From positions 2,976,001-3,040,000 of the forward strand of contig NZ_CP019962.1 of the NCBI RefSeq assembly GCF_000807675.2: a stretch of DNA of 64,000 nucleotides, read 5' to 3'. Both the position numbers and the translations under genes were made by a program. Under the pieces are notes generated by a model. It was not told the DNA's origin. It searched no databases and saw nothing but the letters and a program-made list of their open reading frames with translations. This DNA is from Eubacterium limosum. Lineage in GTDB: Bacteria; Bacillota; Clostridia; Eubacteriales; Eubacteriaceae. This document shows, piece by piece, positions 17,546 to 27,192 of the stretch (position 1 is the stretch's first letter; every line of letters starts with the position of its first letter).

Positions 17546-18844
17546 ATGAAGAATCATGCCGATGTTATTATCGTCGGAACCGGGGCGGCAGGTCTGTTCT
17601 GTGCCCTTAAGCTGCCCCAGAATTTGAGAATTATCATGATTACCAAGGATGAGGCTGAAAACAGCGATTCCTTCCTGGCCCAGGGCGGTATCTGTATGCT
17701 GAAGAGTCCTGAGGACTATAAAAGCTATTACGAGGATACCATGAAAGCCGGCCATTACCAGAACGACCCACAGGCCGTATCGGTGATGATCAACAGCTCG
17801 CCCCATATCATTGACGAGCTGGTCCGCTATGGGGTGGACTTCAGGCGGAAGGGCAGTGAATTTGCCTTTACCCGCGAAGGGGCCCATTCTACCCCCAGAA
17901 TCCTGTACCACGACGATGTGACTGGCCGGGAGATCACCAGCAAGCTGCTGGAACAGGTAAAAACCCGCAGAAACATTGAGTTTCACGAGTTTACCACCAT
18001 GATCGACCTGATCTGCGAAAACAGCCGGTGCTCTGGCATTATGGCCCGGAGCAAAACAGGGGAAACCTTCCCGCTTTACGCGGAAAACATTGTACTGGCA
18101 ACAGGCGGCCTGGGCGGCCTGTTCCGCTATTCCACCAATTATCCACACATTACCGGGGACGCTCTGGGCATTGCCATCCGGCATGGCATTGCGGTAAAAA
18201 ACATCAATTATATCCAGATCCATCCCACCACCCTGTATTCCCAAAAGCCAGGCCGTTCTTTTCTGATCTCCGAATCGGTCAGGGGAGAGGGCGGTATTCT
18301 GTTAAACGCCAAGGGCGAGCGCTTTGTCAATGAGCTGCTTCCCAGAGATCTGCTGACTGAGGCCATCGAGAAGCAGAAGGCCATTGACCACAAGGAGTAT
18401 GTACGTTTATCCGTCGTTCATCTCGGGGCAGAGGCCATCAAGGGGCGATTTCCGAATATTTACAGGCATTGTCTGGAAGAGGGCTACGATATGACAAGGG
18501 AGCCTATACCCGTCACACCGGCCCAGCACTATTTTATGGGCGGCATTGAGGTCGACCTGGACAGCCGTACCTCCTTTGAGAATCTGTACGCGGTGGGGGA
18601 AACCAGCTGCAACGGCGTTCACGGGGCCAACCGCCTCGCCAGCAACTCCCTGCTGGAGAGCCTGGTCTTTGCCGAAAGGGCAGCCCGGCATATCGCGGCA
18701 GAGCCGCGGCGCAGCATGGCCTTGGGCCTGCCGGCTTTTTCGATGCTGTCAGCGCCTCAGGTGGTTCCGGATTACAAATCATTGATATTAGAGGAAATTA
18801 AGAGAGAGGACACACATTTTTATGAACAATGGTGCAACAATTAA
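17546..18844 (+). CDS. nadB: L-aspartate oxidase NadB, short form
   Basis: This FAD enzyme oxidises aspartate to iminoaspartate for NadA; in anaerobes fumarate can serve as acceptor. The 432-residue protein has the FAD-binding VIIVGTGAAGLFCAL at the N-terminus, the active-site EGAHSTPRIL and GGEGGILLNAKGERF-type segments, and the C-terminal AVGETSCNGVHGANRLASNSLLESLVFA signature. It ends soon after that signature, so the C-terminal helical domain of the roughly 530-residue E. coli enzyme is mostly absent. The ATG at 17546 is preferred over the GTG at 17540 because AGGAAG is nine bases from the ATG but only three from the GTG. It overlaps nadC by 23 bases. Confidence 0.93.
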   Translation: MKNHADVIIVGTGAAGLFCALKLPQNLRIIMITKDEAENSDSFLAQGGICMLKSPEDYKSYYEDTMKAGHYQNDPQAVSVMINSSPHIIDELVRYGVDFRRKGSEFAFTREGAHSTPRILYHDDVTGREITSKLLEQVKTRRNIEFHEFTTMIDLICENSRCSGIMARSKTGETFPLYAENIVLATGGLGGLFRYSTNYPHITGDALGIAIRHGIAVKNINYIQIHPTTLYSQKPGRSFLISESVRGEGGILLNAKGERFVNELLPRDLLTEAIEKQKAIDHKEYVRLSVVHLGAEAIKGRFPNIYRHCLEEGYDMTREPIPVTPAQHYFMGGIEVDLDSRTSFENLYAVGETSCNGVHGANRLASNSLLESLVFAERAARHIAAEPRRSMALGLPAFSMLSAPQVVPDYKSLILEEIKREDTHFYEQWCNN

Positions 18845-19682
18845 AATAAATGTTGACGAGGCAATACTGAGCGCCCTGCGGGAGGATGTGACCAGTGAGG
18901 ACATTACCACAAACGCGGTCATGCGTGAGCCCCGGCAGGGCAGGGCAGAGCTTATCTGTAAACAGGACGGTGTGCTGGCCGGGATCGGCGTTTTCAGACG
19001 GGTATTTGAGCTTTTAGACGATACCGCTGCTTTTGAACTTTACTGTGAGGATGGCGATAAGGTATCAGAGGGCGCCGTTATCGGCATTGTCACCGGTGAT
19101 ATCCGCTGTCTGCTCACTGGCGAACGGACCGCCCTGAATTTTCTCCAGCGTATGAGCGGCATCGCCACCTATACCAGAGGTCTGGCCGATGTGCTGGAGG
19201 GGAGCCAGACAAAGCTGTTGGATACGCGTAAAACTACGCCAAATATGCGTGTTTTTGAAAAGTACGCTGTCAAGGTTGGCGGCGGCTATAACCACCGCTA
19301 TAACCTGTCCGATGGTATTCTGCTGAAGGATAACCATATCGGCGCTGCCGGAAGTGTGAAAAAGGCAGTGGCCATGGCAAAAGAATACGCTTCCTTTGTG
19401 CGCAAGATCGAGGTAGAGGTTGAAAATCTTGAGATGCTGGAGGAAGCCCTTGAGGCCGGAGCGGATATTATCATGCTGGATAACATGGACAGCGAGACCA
19501 TGAGAAAAGCAGTGGCCATGGTTGATGGCCGTGCTGAGACGGAGTGCTCGGGCAATGTTACCCTTGAACGTCTGAGTGAGATTGCTGAGATTGGCGTCGA
19601 TTATGTCTCTTGCGGTGCGCTGACGCATTCCGCACCCATTCTGGACTTTTCACTCAAGAATCTCAGGCCAGTTAAAGCGTAG
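18822..19682 (+). CDS. nadC: Nicotinate-nucleotide pyrophosphorylase (carboxylating) NadC
   Basis: The enzyme converts quinolinate and PRPP to nicotinate mononucleotide. The 286-residue length is normal. Signatures include LREDVTSEDITT near the N-terminus, GERTALNFLQRMSGIAT, DTRKTTPNMRVFEKYAVKVGGG and HRYNLSDGILLKDNHI, ending with the barrel motif YVSCGALTHSAPILDFSL. The ATG lies inside the end of nadB, showing translational coupling; GAGAGGA is about 12 bases upstream. Confidence 0.97.
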   Translation: MNNGATIKINVDEAILSALREDVTSEDITTNAVMREPRQGRAELICKQDGVLAGIGVFRRVFELLDDTAAFELYCEDGDKVSEGAVIGIVTGDIRCLLTGERTALNFLQRMSGIATYTRGLADVLEGSQTKLLDTRKTTPNMRVFEKYAVKVGGGYNHRYNLSDGILLKDNHIGAAGSVKKAVAMAKEYASFVRKIEVEVENLEMLEEALEAGADIIMLDNMDSETMRKAVAMVDGRAETECSGNVTLERLSEIAEIGVDYVSCGALTHSAPILDFSLKNLRPVKA

Positions 19683-19711
19683 AATACAGAGAAAGAAAGG
19701 TTGGTGATTAT

Positions 19712-20224
19712 TTGGACGGAGAACAGCGGCGCAGGGAAATTATGGATGTGCTCAGGACCACCAAAGCTCCCGTATCCGGCGCCTTTCTGGGAAAAAAGTT
19801 TCATGTCAGCCGGCAGGTTATCGTTCAGGACATTGCCCTGATCCGCGCGAACTGCCCGGGCATTATCTCCACACATCGAGGCTATATTATGACCCAGCCT
19901 GCCTATGTCAGCCGGGTCTTTAAAGTCTGCCACGAGCCCGATCAGATTGAGGATGAGCTTAACCGTATCGTGGATGCAGGGGCAAGAGCTGTGGACGTCT
20001 TTGTCAGACATGCTATTTACGGTAAAATTGAAGCTGAGCTCAATGTATTTTCCAGGCGGGATGTGCGCCTCTTTGTGGATAAGGTAAAAAATCAGGGGGT
20101 AAAGCCTCTGACGGATATTACCGGCGGCGAGCATTACCACACTGTGGAAGCAGATTCCGAGAGTATTCTGGATGAGGTTGAAGAGGCCCTGCAAAGTGTA
20201 GGTATTCTCATAGGCGTTGAATAA
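19712..20224 (+). CDS. niaR: Niacin-responsive transcriptional repressor NiaR (HTH plus 3H domain)
   Basis: This 170-residue protein of the NiaR/YrxA family represses NAD synthesis or niacin uptake genes when nicotinate is abundant. The N-terminal HTH_11 domain (about residues 5-55, KAPVSGAFLGKKFHVSRQVIVQDIALIR) is followed by a 3H domain (about 70-165) whose conserved histidines, RHAIYG and GGEHYHTVEAD, form the metal and ligand site. The start is a TTG at 19712 with AAAGGTTGGTG upstream. As last gene of nadABC it probably controls its own operon through the palindrome at 16561. Confidence 0.93.
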   Translation: MDGEQRRREIMDVLRTTKAPVSGAFLGKKFHVSRQVIVQDIALIRANCPGIISTHRGYIMTQPAYVSRVFKVCHEPDQIEDELNRIVDAGARAVDVFVRHAIYGKIEAELNVFSRRDVRLFVDKVKNQGVKPLTDITGGEHYHTVEADSESILDEVEEALQSVGILIGVE

Positions 20225-20231
20225 ACATATG

Positions 20232-20261
20232 GCAGAAGCGGTTAAATGCTTCTGCTTTTTT
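20232..20261 (+). terminator. Terminator of the nad operon
   Basis: GCAGAAGC (20232-20239) and GCTTCTGC (20248-20255) are perfectly complementary, followed by six T. Confidence 0.87.
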
Positions 20262-20307
20262 CGTTGTTCGCAAAAGGGCCGAATGGGTATAAATGACAAT
20301 AAATAAG

Positions 20308-20338
20308 GGTTTCTTTTTTGATGAAACCGTTATATAAT
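20308..20338 (+). promoter_or_regulatory. Promoter region of the lipoprotein gene with inverted repeat
   Basis: A TATAAT lies at 20333-20338. Just upstream, GGTTTC (20308-20313) and GAAACC (20323-20328) form an inverted repeat covering the -35 area, where no good -35 hexamer is seen. It may be a regulator site. Confidence 0.45.
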
Positions 20339-20365
20339 AGAATCATCAAGGAAAAGAGGTAAGAA

Positions 20366-20998
20366 ATGAAAAAGAGACATTTAATCGCACTTTTTATGAT
20401 TCTTTTGCTCCTGATCCCGTCGCTCAGCGGCTGCGGAAAAGATCTGACCACAAAAATATCTCTGGAATCAGGAGAATACTATGGTGAACAGGAAGTCACC
20501 CTTTCAAATGCCGGAACCGGAACGATTTATTACACCCTCGACGGCTCTGACCCAAGGGATGGCGGCAATGAATATAATCCTGAAATGCCACTGAAGATCA
20601 ACTATGATTCAACCCTGAAGGCCTACACTAAGGAAGGCAGCAGTAAGGGGAAGGTTGTTGAAGCCACCTACACTATTAAAAATATGGAACAGACCGATCA
20701 AAGCTCGGGCGCGCTGATGTTTACATCCTATATCCGCGGCACCTACCAGAGTGGTGATTCCAAAATCATCTTTAACCATGACCGTTCCCTTGAATGGCAG
20801 AACGGCTCGGATACTGGCAGTTCACCCTATACCATTACAATGTCCAGCGACGAGGACCCGTTAAAGGCGACGCTAACTTACATCAATAACGATGGCAAGG
20901 AGGCTAAATACGATATTGACGCCAACGCTATCTGGGACGATGGTTCCCTGATCATTAACGGAACCACCTACCAGCCTGTGGATGAAGAAGAGGAATAA
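20366..20998 (+). CDS. Secreted lipoprotein with chitobiase/hexosaminidase C-terminal-type domain
   Basis: This 210-residue protein has a type II signal peptide with lipobox LSGC, giving a lipid-anchored Cys at about residue 26. Residues about 35-105 (GEYYGEQEVTLSNAGTGTIYYTLDGSDPR) match the CHB_HEX_C beta-sandwich seen at the ends of carbohydrate-active and surface proteins. The C-terminal part (about 110-205) is a second small beta-rich domain that I cannot name. It is probably an extracellular lipoprotein of unknown binding role. The ATG is preceded by AAAGAGG. It is monocistronic and ends at a bidirectional terminator. Confidence 0.8.
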   Translation: MKKRHLIALFMILLLLIPSLSGCGKDLTTKISLESGEYYGEQEVTLSNAGTGTIYYTLDGSDPRDGGNEYNPEMPLKINYDSTLKAYTKEGSSKGKVVEATYTIKNMEQTDQSSGALMFTSYIRGTYQSGDSKIIFNHDRSLEWQNGSDTGSSPYTITMSSDEDPLKATLTYINNDGKEAKYDIDANAIWDDGSLIINGTTYQPVDEEEE

Positions 20999-21018
20999 CT
21001 GGACGGTCAGACAATAAT

Positions 21019-21050
21019 AAAAAGAACCGCTCAATTGAGCGGTTCTTTTT
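21019..21050. terminator. Bidirectional terminator between the lipoprotein gene and the glycerol-3-phosphate operon
   Basis: A perfect palindrome of 16-base arms, AAAAAGAACCGCTCAA and its complement, with U-tracts on both strands. It lies between convergent transcription units. Confidence 0.9.
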
Positions 21051-21084
21051 ATGTATAAGAGATTAGTAGGTAAAGAACGAGGAT

Positions 21085-21444
21085 TTATACGCGCGGCATG
21101 GTTTTAGTCGCAACAACATCCACACCAGTGCCTAAAACGTCTTTGATGATGACATCGCCCATTTTGACAGGAGCGTCGACAACAATTTTGTCGATTTCTT
21201 TCATGACATCAAAGATTTTTCCTTTTGGCACAGCATCGGCTGTTTTGACGGGCAAACGAGCCATTAAAGCACCGTTGATCACAACAGTGGTCGGGATCAC
21301 GCGTTTAGGATTGGTTACTTCTTCAATCCCATATTTTTCACCATTTTTGCAGGTGTTGCCCGTTACAGTGTATTTGCCGTCTTTTTCTTCAACGACCATT
21401 TGGCATCCTAAAGGGCATGAAATACATGTTACATTAGTTTTCAT
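21085..21444 (-). CDS. DUF1667 domain protein, small subunit of a glycerol-3-phosphate oxidoreductase system
   Basis: This 119-residue protein begins with C7-x2-C10-P-x2-G-C14 and has a fourth Cys at 32, an iron-sulfur or zinc-type pattern. DUF1667 proteins are almost always encoded next to a GlpA-like dehydrogenase and an FAD/NAD oxidoreductase, as here, and are thought to form an anaerobic electron-transfer complex with them. The ATG overlaps the stop of the upstream oxidoreductase gene (ATGA), with AAGGAGG upstream, so the genes are translationally coupled. It is the last gene of the operon. Confidence 0.88.
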   Translation of the reverse strand: MKTNVTCISCPLGCQMVVEEKDGKYTVTGNTCKNGEKYGIEEVTNPKRVIPTTVVINGALMARLPVKTADAVPKGKIFDVMKEIDKIVVDAPVKMGDVIIKDVLGTGVDVVATKTMPRV

Positions 21445-22715
21445 TTTTTTGCCTCCTTCGGTTCGACAATAAATTCTATTTTACCATTTGGGTATTTTTC
21501 CAGTACTTCTTTTTTGATATTGAAGTTTACCATTTCAGCAGGCAGGAATTTTCTGGCTTTTTTGGTAGCGATCTTTTCACCGTTAATATAGGCATTGACA
21601 ACACTGTCGGCATAGACGTTGCGGACACGCATGTAGAAAGTCAGGGCATCGTCCATGTTGGCTAAAGAAACGTGCTGTGGTACAACATAGGAGATACCAT
21701 CGCCGTTGACAGTGTCAAAGTTTGTTTCAGTGGATAATTCACCCTTGATATATTTGGCAGCACCTTTACCAGCCAGTACAGATTCTTCGGATACGAAGTC
21801 AACCAGGTCATGTACATGTACAACATTACCACAGGCAAATACGCCAGGCATGCTGGTTTCACGCAGCTCTCCGACAACCGGACCACTGGTGCGGCCGTCA
21901 ATATCAACGCCTGCGTTGCGGGAGATTTCATTTTCAGGAATCAAACCAACGGATAAGAGAAGGGTATCACATGGGATGAATTCTTCTGTTCCAGCAATTG
22001 GTTTGCGGTCATCACCGACCTGCATCACGGTAACGCCTTCGATACGGTCTTTGCCGTGGATAAAGGTGATGGTGTGGGATAACTTCAATGGGATATCATA
22101 GTCATCCAGACACTGCACAATGTTACGAACCAAACCGTTGGAATAAGGCATTAATTCACAGACCGCCTGCACATGAGCGCCTTCCAACGTCATACGGCGT
22201 GCCATGATGAGTCCGATATCGCCGGAGCCCAGGATTACAACTTCCTTACCAGCCATGTAGCCTTCCATGTTGATGAAACGCTGCGCGGTACCGGCGGTGA
22301 AAACACCGGCGGGGCGGTAACCCGGAATACCAATGGCGCCTGAGGTACGTTCGCGGCAGCCCATGGTCAGGATAACAGATTTAGTTTCAATGGCAGTATA
22401 GCCGTCTTCTTCATTGATGGCGTGAACGATTTTAGTGTCGCCCTTGTCTTCCATGTCAAGAACCATGGTGTTCAGTTCATAGGGAATTCCCAGTTCAACA
22501 ACCTGATCAATATAACGTTCTGCATATTCAGGGCCTGTTAACTGTTCTTTAAATGTATGTAAGCCGAATCCGTTATGGATACACTGGTTCAGGATACCGC
22601 CGAGTTCACGGTCACGTTCCAGAATCAGCACATTTTCAGCACCGTCTTTTTTTGCTTCTACAGCCGCAGCAAGGCCAGCAGGGCCGCCGCCTAAAATAAC
22701 TACATCATAAATCAT
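21441..22715 (-). CDS. FAD/NAD(P)-dependent oxidoreductase of the glycerol-3-phosphate operon
   Basis: This 424-residue pyridine nucleotide-disulfide-type flavoprotein has an FAD-binding GGGPAGLAAAVEA at the N-terminus, an NAD-binding GSGDIGLIMARRM in the middle (about residues 160-172) and the FAD-contact motif FACGNVVHVHDLVD near 300. An N-terminal NQCIHNGFG carries a conserved Cys. It probably passes electrons from the GlpA-like subunit to a soluble or membrane acceptor, parallel to GlpB in function though not in sequence. The ATG has GGAGG inside the end of the upstream gene, three bases separating the two genes. Confidence 0.88.
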   Translation of the reverse strand: MIYDVVILGGGPAGLAAAVEAKKDGAENVLILERDRELGGILNQCIHNGFGLHTFKEQLTGPEYAERYIDQVVELGIPYELNTMVLDMEDKGDTKIVHAINEEDGYTAIETKSVILTMGCRERTSGAIGIPGYRPAGVFTAGTAQRFINMEGYMAGKEVVILGSGDIGLIMARRMTLEGAHVQAVCELMPYSNGLVRNIVQCLDDYDIPLKLSHTITFIHGKDRIEGVTVMQVGDDRKPIAGTEEFIPCDTLLLSVGLIPENEISRNAGVDIDGRTSGPVVGELRETSMPGVFACGNVVHVHDLVDFVSEESVLAGKGAAKYIKGELSTETNFDTVNGDGISYVVPQHVSLANMDDALTFYMRVRNVYADSVVNAYINGEKIATKKARKFLPAEMVNFNIKKEVLEKYPNGKIEFIVEPKEAKK

Positions 22716-22718
22716 TGC

Positions 22719-24206
22719 TTATGCTTCCTCCCCGTTAGATTTTGTTTTTCCGCACAGGATATATGCTTTGTCCTTTGAATCGTACATAACATCATCCATT
22801 TCACAACCCAGTTCCCGCGCTAAGATTTCAACGACTCTCGGAGAACAGAAACCGCCCTGGCAGCGTCCCATACCGGCACGACAGCGTTTTTTAACACTCT
22901 TAACAGTGGTTGCACCGGCACTGCGGTGAATAACGTCAAGAATTTCGCCTTCTGTGATGGTTTCGCAACGGCAGATAACCTTACCGTATTTAGGATCTTT
23001 AGCGATCAGCTCACGTTTTTCTTCTTCAGACAGTTCGTTAAAGTAAACGTGCTTTCTGTTTTTAGGATTGAAGTTTTCATTTTCCTTTACGTCGATGCCC
23101 TGGCGTTCGAGCATTGGGATAATGATTTCTTCAACAACATACCAGCCGGCAGCCGGAATAGAGGTCAGGCCCGGAGATTCGTAGCCAGCGAAGTTGACAA
23201 AGTTTTTAACCGGAGATTCTTCGATGATGAAGTCGCCGTCAGTGGTCGTGTAGGTATCCGCAACAGGTGTGTTTCTTGTACCTGCGTAAGAACGAATAAT
23301 TTTGTTGAAGCTGTTCTTTAAGGTTGGGCAGTTCTTCAATGCGTTTTCCTTAATGTAGTCAAGCTTATCCTGTGTGGTGGAGATATCACCCTTTTCAACA
23401 GGGGAGGCATCTGGTCCGATTAACAGGTTGCCGTGTACGGTTGGGGCAACGAGGATACCCTTGCCGTTTTTGGTTGGGCATGGGAAGATAACGTTGTTAA
23501 CCAGTCCGCCAACTTCTTTGTCAAAGATGAAGTAGTTTCCTTTACGCGCTAAAAGCTTGAAGTAAGGTTCTCCAACCATCTTATAGATGTCATCAGCATA
23601 AACACCGGCAGCGTTGACAACAATTTTGGCTTCGATGTCTTCTCCAGTAGTTTTGATTAAGAAAGAGCCATTTTTATTCTGGATATTGGTTACCAGATGG
23701 TTCAATTTAAGTGTAACACCATTGTCAACTGCATTTTCAGCAACCTTGGCGCATAATTCGAAAGGTGAAACAAGGCCGGCAGTACCAGCGTATAAAGCAC
23801 CGCAGATATCAGGGTTGATGTTTGGTTCCATTTCATGGACTTCATCCTTGAATAGGATACGCATATCCGGAACACCATTAACCAGACCGTTCTGATAGAG
23901 TTCGTGGAGCTTCATCATTTCGTGTTCAGTATGGGCAACGACCAGAGACCCGGTACGTTTAAAAGGAACATCCAGATCATCACATACTTTTTCATACATG
24001 ATGTTACCGGCGGCATTGAATTTACCCTTTAATTTATAGGAAGGCGCATCGAAACCAGCATGAACGATAGCTGAATTTGCCATGGTGATCTGATTTCCCA
24101 CATCATTTTCTCCATCCAACAGAACCACATCCAACTGAAAGCGGGATAACTCCCGGGCTATGTAGGAACCGGCAATACCAGCGCCTATAATAGCGATATC
24201 ATACAT
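22719..24206 (-). CDS. GlpA-like FAD-dependent glycerol-3-phosphate dehydrogenase with BFD-like iron-sulfur domain
   Basis: The likely reaction is oxidation of sn-glycerol-3-phosphate to dihydroxyacetone phosphate. This 495-residue protein has a DAO-type FAD fold (AIIGAGIAGSYIARELSRF at 5-23) up to about residue 370, followed by a C-terminal BFD-like [2Fe-2S] domain with the cysteine set ICRCET...KKRCRAGMGRCQGGFC. The ATG follows GGAGGA. It is preceded by an extensive leader hairpin that may be the GlpP-controlled terminator (separate entry). The substrate assignment is supported by linkage to glpK, glpP and the DUF1667 gene. Confidence 0.9.
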   Translation of the reverse strand: MYDIAIIGAGIAGSYIARELSRFQLDVVLLDGENDVGNQITMANSAIVHAGFDAPSYKLKGKFNAAGNIMYEKVCDDLDVPFKRTGSLVVAHTEHEMMKLHELYQNGLVNGVPDMRILFKDEVHEMEPNINPDICGALYAGTAGLVSPFELCAKVAENAVDNGVTLKLNHLVTNIQNKNGSFLIKTTGEDIEAKIVVNAAGVYADDIYKMVGEPYFKLLARKGNYFIFDKEVGGLVNNVIFPCPTKNGKGILVAPTVHGNLLIGPDASPVEKGDISTTQDKLDYIKENALKNCPTLKNSFNKIIRSYAGTRNTPVADTYTTTDGDFIIEESPVKNFVNFAGYESPGLTSIPAAGWYVVEEIIIPMLERQGIDVKENENFNPKNRKHVYFNELSEEEKRELIAKDPKYGKVICRCETITEGEILDVIHRSAGATTVKSVKKRCRAGMGRCQGGFCSPRVVEILARELGCEMDDVMYDSKDKAYILCGKTKSNGEEA

Positions 24207-24268
24207 AATAAATCCTCCTTGATTTGTTATAATATATTTAAAAATATAGACAAAGTTAGTTGTTCAAT

Positions 24269-24322
24269 AAAAAAACCACACAATCTTCTCAGAAATTTAA
24301 AATACTAAGAAAATTAGTGCGG
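24269..24322 (-). terminator. Leader terminator before the glycerol-3-phosphate dehydrogenase operon
   Basis: Read on the minus strand, CCGCAC (24322-24317), a bulged base and AATTTTCTTAG (24315-24305) pair with CTGAGAAGATT (24292-24282) and GTGTGG (24281-24276), giving 17 pairs with some G-U, then seven T (24275-24269). It lies between glpP and the dehydrogenase gene, about 60 bases before its start. A terminator placed just before a glycerol-3-phosphate gene, with glpP adjacent, is the layout expected for GlpP antitermination. Confidence 0.85.
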
Positions 24323-24334
24323 CTCTCCATTGCC
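24316..24334 (-). promoter_or_regulatory. Candidate GlpP-responsive antiterminator motif, copy 1
   Basis: On the minus strand the RNA reads GGCA-AU-GGAGAGCCGCACU immediately upstream of, and overlapping, the terminator stem. The core GGAGRGCCRCACU recurs in the glpK leader with 11 of 13 bases identical. GGC and GCC within the motif could pair and compete with the base of the terminator. Recognition by GlpP is inference. Confidence 0.5.
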
Positions 24335-24347
24335 ATTGATTTAGTTT

Positions 24348-24980
24348 TTATTCTCCATCAGGTTTAAGGGGTTCATCTTCTCTATTATTTTGCTCACTTT
24401 TTATGCTTGAAAAGGCGTCCCATAACGGCTTATATGAGGTACTGGCAGAGATCGCACCAGCGTCGATACAAGAACGAACCTCTTCTTCTGTCTCGATAAA
24501 CCCGCCAGTGATGATTGGAACCGTCAGTTCCTTTTTTACACTGTGGATAATCTTGGGAACGAGTCCGGGCAAAATCTCAACGGCGTCAGGCCGGATTTTT
24601 TTTGCCGAGTTGATGGAAACGTCCATGGCGGACGAGTCCAATAAAAATAAACGCTGTATGGTCATCAGACCTTCCTGCTTGGCACGGGCAACGAGAGAAT
24701 TCTTCGTCGAGATAATGCCAGTAGGATTGATCTCTTCCTTCAGATATTTGATAAAGTAATTATCTTGGGCGTATCCTTTGATAAGATCCAGATGGACAAA
24801 GGCATACTTACCAGCGTGGTTCACATACTCAACCATTTTTTTGAGATTGTAGATGTTACCACCCAGTAAAAAGATAATCTGTGTGTCCGACGCGATGGCG
24901 TCGTGAATATCCTTGGGATTTCTGACAGCGGCGATGATCGGATTCGCTTGAAACATAAGAAAACATTTTCTTGTCGACAT
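24348..24980 (-). CDS. glpP: Glycerol-3-phosphate responsive antiterminator GlpP
   Basis: This RNA-binding regulator prevents termination in leaders of glycerol genes when glycerol-3-phosphate is present. The 210-residue TIM-barrel protein carries NPIIAAVRNPKDIHDAI at the N-terminus, HLDLIKGYAQDN (about 70-81), IISTKNSLVARAKQEGL, DAVEILPGLVPKII and the end motif PIITGGFIETEEEVRSCIDAGAISASTS, all typical of GlpP. The ATG at 24980 has AGGAGGA upstream, and a good promoter lies at 25011-25039. Two candidate target leaders are in this window, before glpK and before the dehydrogenase. Confidence 0.95.
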   Translation of the reverse strand: MSTRKCFLMFQANPIIAAVRNPKDIHDAIASDTQIIFLLGGNIYNLKKMVEYVNHAGKYAFVHLDLIKGYAQDNYFIKYLKEEINPTGIISTKNSLVARAKQEGLMTIQRLFLLDSSAMDVSINSAKKIRPDAVEILPGLVPKIIHSVKKELTVPIITGGFIETEEEVRSCIDAGAISASTSYKPLWDAFSSIKSEQNNREDEPLKPDGE

Positions 24981-25010
24981 TAGGTCCTCCTTAGACTCAT
25001 CTATGCCTGT

Positions 25011-25039
25011 ATTCTAGCATAAAGGCATTCGGAGGTAAA
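25011..25039 (-). promoter_or_regulatory. glpP promoter
   Basis: On the minus strand TTTACC (25039-25034) and TAGAAT (25016-25011) are 17 bases apart, about 30 bases before the glpP start. Confidence 0.65.
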
Positions 25040-25072
25040 TAGTTTTTTTAGACTTTTTGTACTTTTGTTAAA

Positions 25073-25111
25073 GTTTTTGCCGGGAAAGTCCGAAAACTCC
25101 CCGACAAAAAC
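25073..25111 (-). terminator. Hairpin after glpK
   Basis: On the minus strand GTTTTTGTCGGG pairs with CCCGGCAAAAAC (12 pairs, one G-U), followed by a short run TTTAAC. The U-tract is weak, so this may be a partial terminator or an mRNA-stabilising hairpin between glpK and glpP. Confidence 0.6.
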
Positions 25112-25142
25112 CGTTCATTTTTACTTTTGATAACAAAGAGGC

Positions 25143-26651
<1,509 letters not shown>

Positions 26652-26744
26652 CTAAAATAAATTAAAATATATTTATTTAATTATGCTTCTGAAATACTAT
26701 CAGCATAAATAAACCAAATGTTAATAAATGGTACAGTTTTCATT

Positions 26745-26806
26745 AAAAAAAGGCACAGACTAACAACATTAACATATTCTTTTTATGCAATGCGAAAGTG
26801 TGGCCC
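26745..26806 (-). terminator. Leader terminator upstream of glpK
   Basis: On the minus strand GGGCcACA (ending near 26799) pairs with TGTGCC(T) (26757-26751) with one bulged base, and an inner imperfect stem CATTGCATA/TATGTTAATG extends it; seven T follow at 26751-26745. The stem is less perfect than the one before the dehydrogenase operon. Confidence 0.6.
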
Positions 26807-26823
26807 TCCTAGACTCCTGCCCA
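26797..26823 (-). promoter_or_regulatory. Candidate GlpP-responsive antiterminator motif, copy 2
   Basis: The leader RNA reads GGGCA, ten bases, then GGAGGGCCACACU, overlapping the left arm of the glpK leader terminator. It matches the motif before the dehydrogenase operon at 11 of 13 bases and in its position relative to the terminator. Confidence 0.5.
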
Positions 26824-26910
26824 ATATTTAGATAACAACAATTCTACTGACATGTCTGCGATTACATCACCTTTATATAAGGTGTGTCGCTCTCAGTTCG
26901 ATTTAATGAT

Positions 26911-26939
26911 ATTATAGCACAATCTGGATATTGTGTAAA
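26911..26939 (-). promoter_or_regulatory. glpK promoter
   Basis: On the minus strand TTTACA (26939-26934) and a perfect TATAAT (26916-26911) are separated by 17 bases. A start near 26904 leaves a leader of about 265 nucleotides before glpK. Confidence 0.75.
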
Positions 26940-27008
26940 GGATTTACAATCTAAAAACAAAGTTAATTTTTTAACAAAGTCGAGAGGCGCCTGTTTAAGG
27001 GGCTTTAA

Positions 27009-27049
27009 GGGGATTCTGAAATTTTTTTCAGAAATAATCAGGAATCCCC
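27009..27049. repeat. Nested inverted repeat between the glpK and dhaK promoters
   Basis: GGGGATTC (27009-27016) and GAATCCCC (27042-27049) enclose TTCTGAA (27014-27020) and TTCAGAA (27027-27033). The two stems share bases and are alternatives. The element lies upstream of both divergent promoters, so it may be a regulator or cruciform site rather than a terminator. Confidence 0.55.
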
Positions 27050-27107
27050 CAAAAATCATTTTATAGATGAAAAGAGTGTTTTTTTGTTCAACAAACATAA
27101 AATTTTG

Positions 27108-27153
27108 CCAATTGAAAAATTAACTTATCAATTGGGTAAAACTGTGATATAGT
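27108..27153 (+). promoter_or_regulatory. dhaK promoter with perfect palindrome
   Basis: CCAATTGA (27108-27115) and TCAATTGG (27128-27135) form a perfect 8-base inverted repeat overlapping a weak -35 (TTATCA, 27125-27130), 17 bases before an extended -10, TGA-TATAGT (27145-27153). An additional TTGTTCAACAA palindrome lies about 15 bases upstream of it. The weak -35 suggests an activator or repressor site; no dha regulator gene is in the window. Confidence 0.5.
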
Positions 27154-27192
27154 ATAAATTAAATAACCAAAGTTCATTAGGAGGGAATTCTT

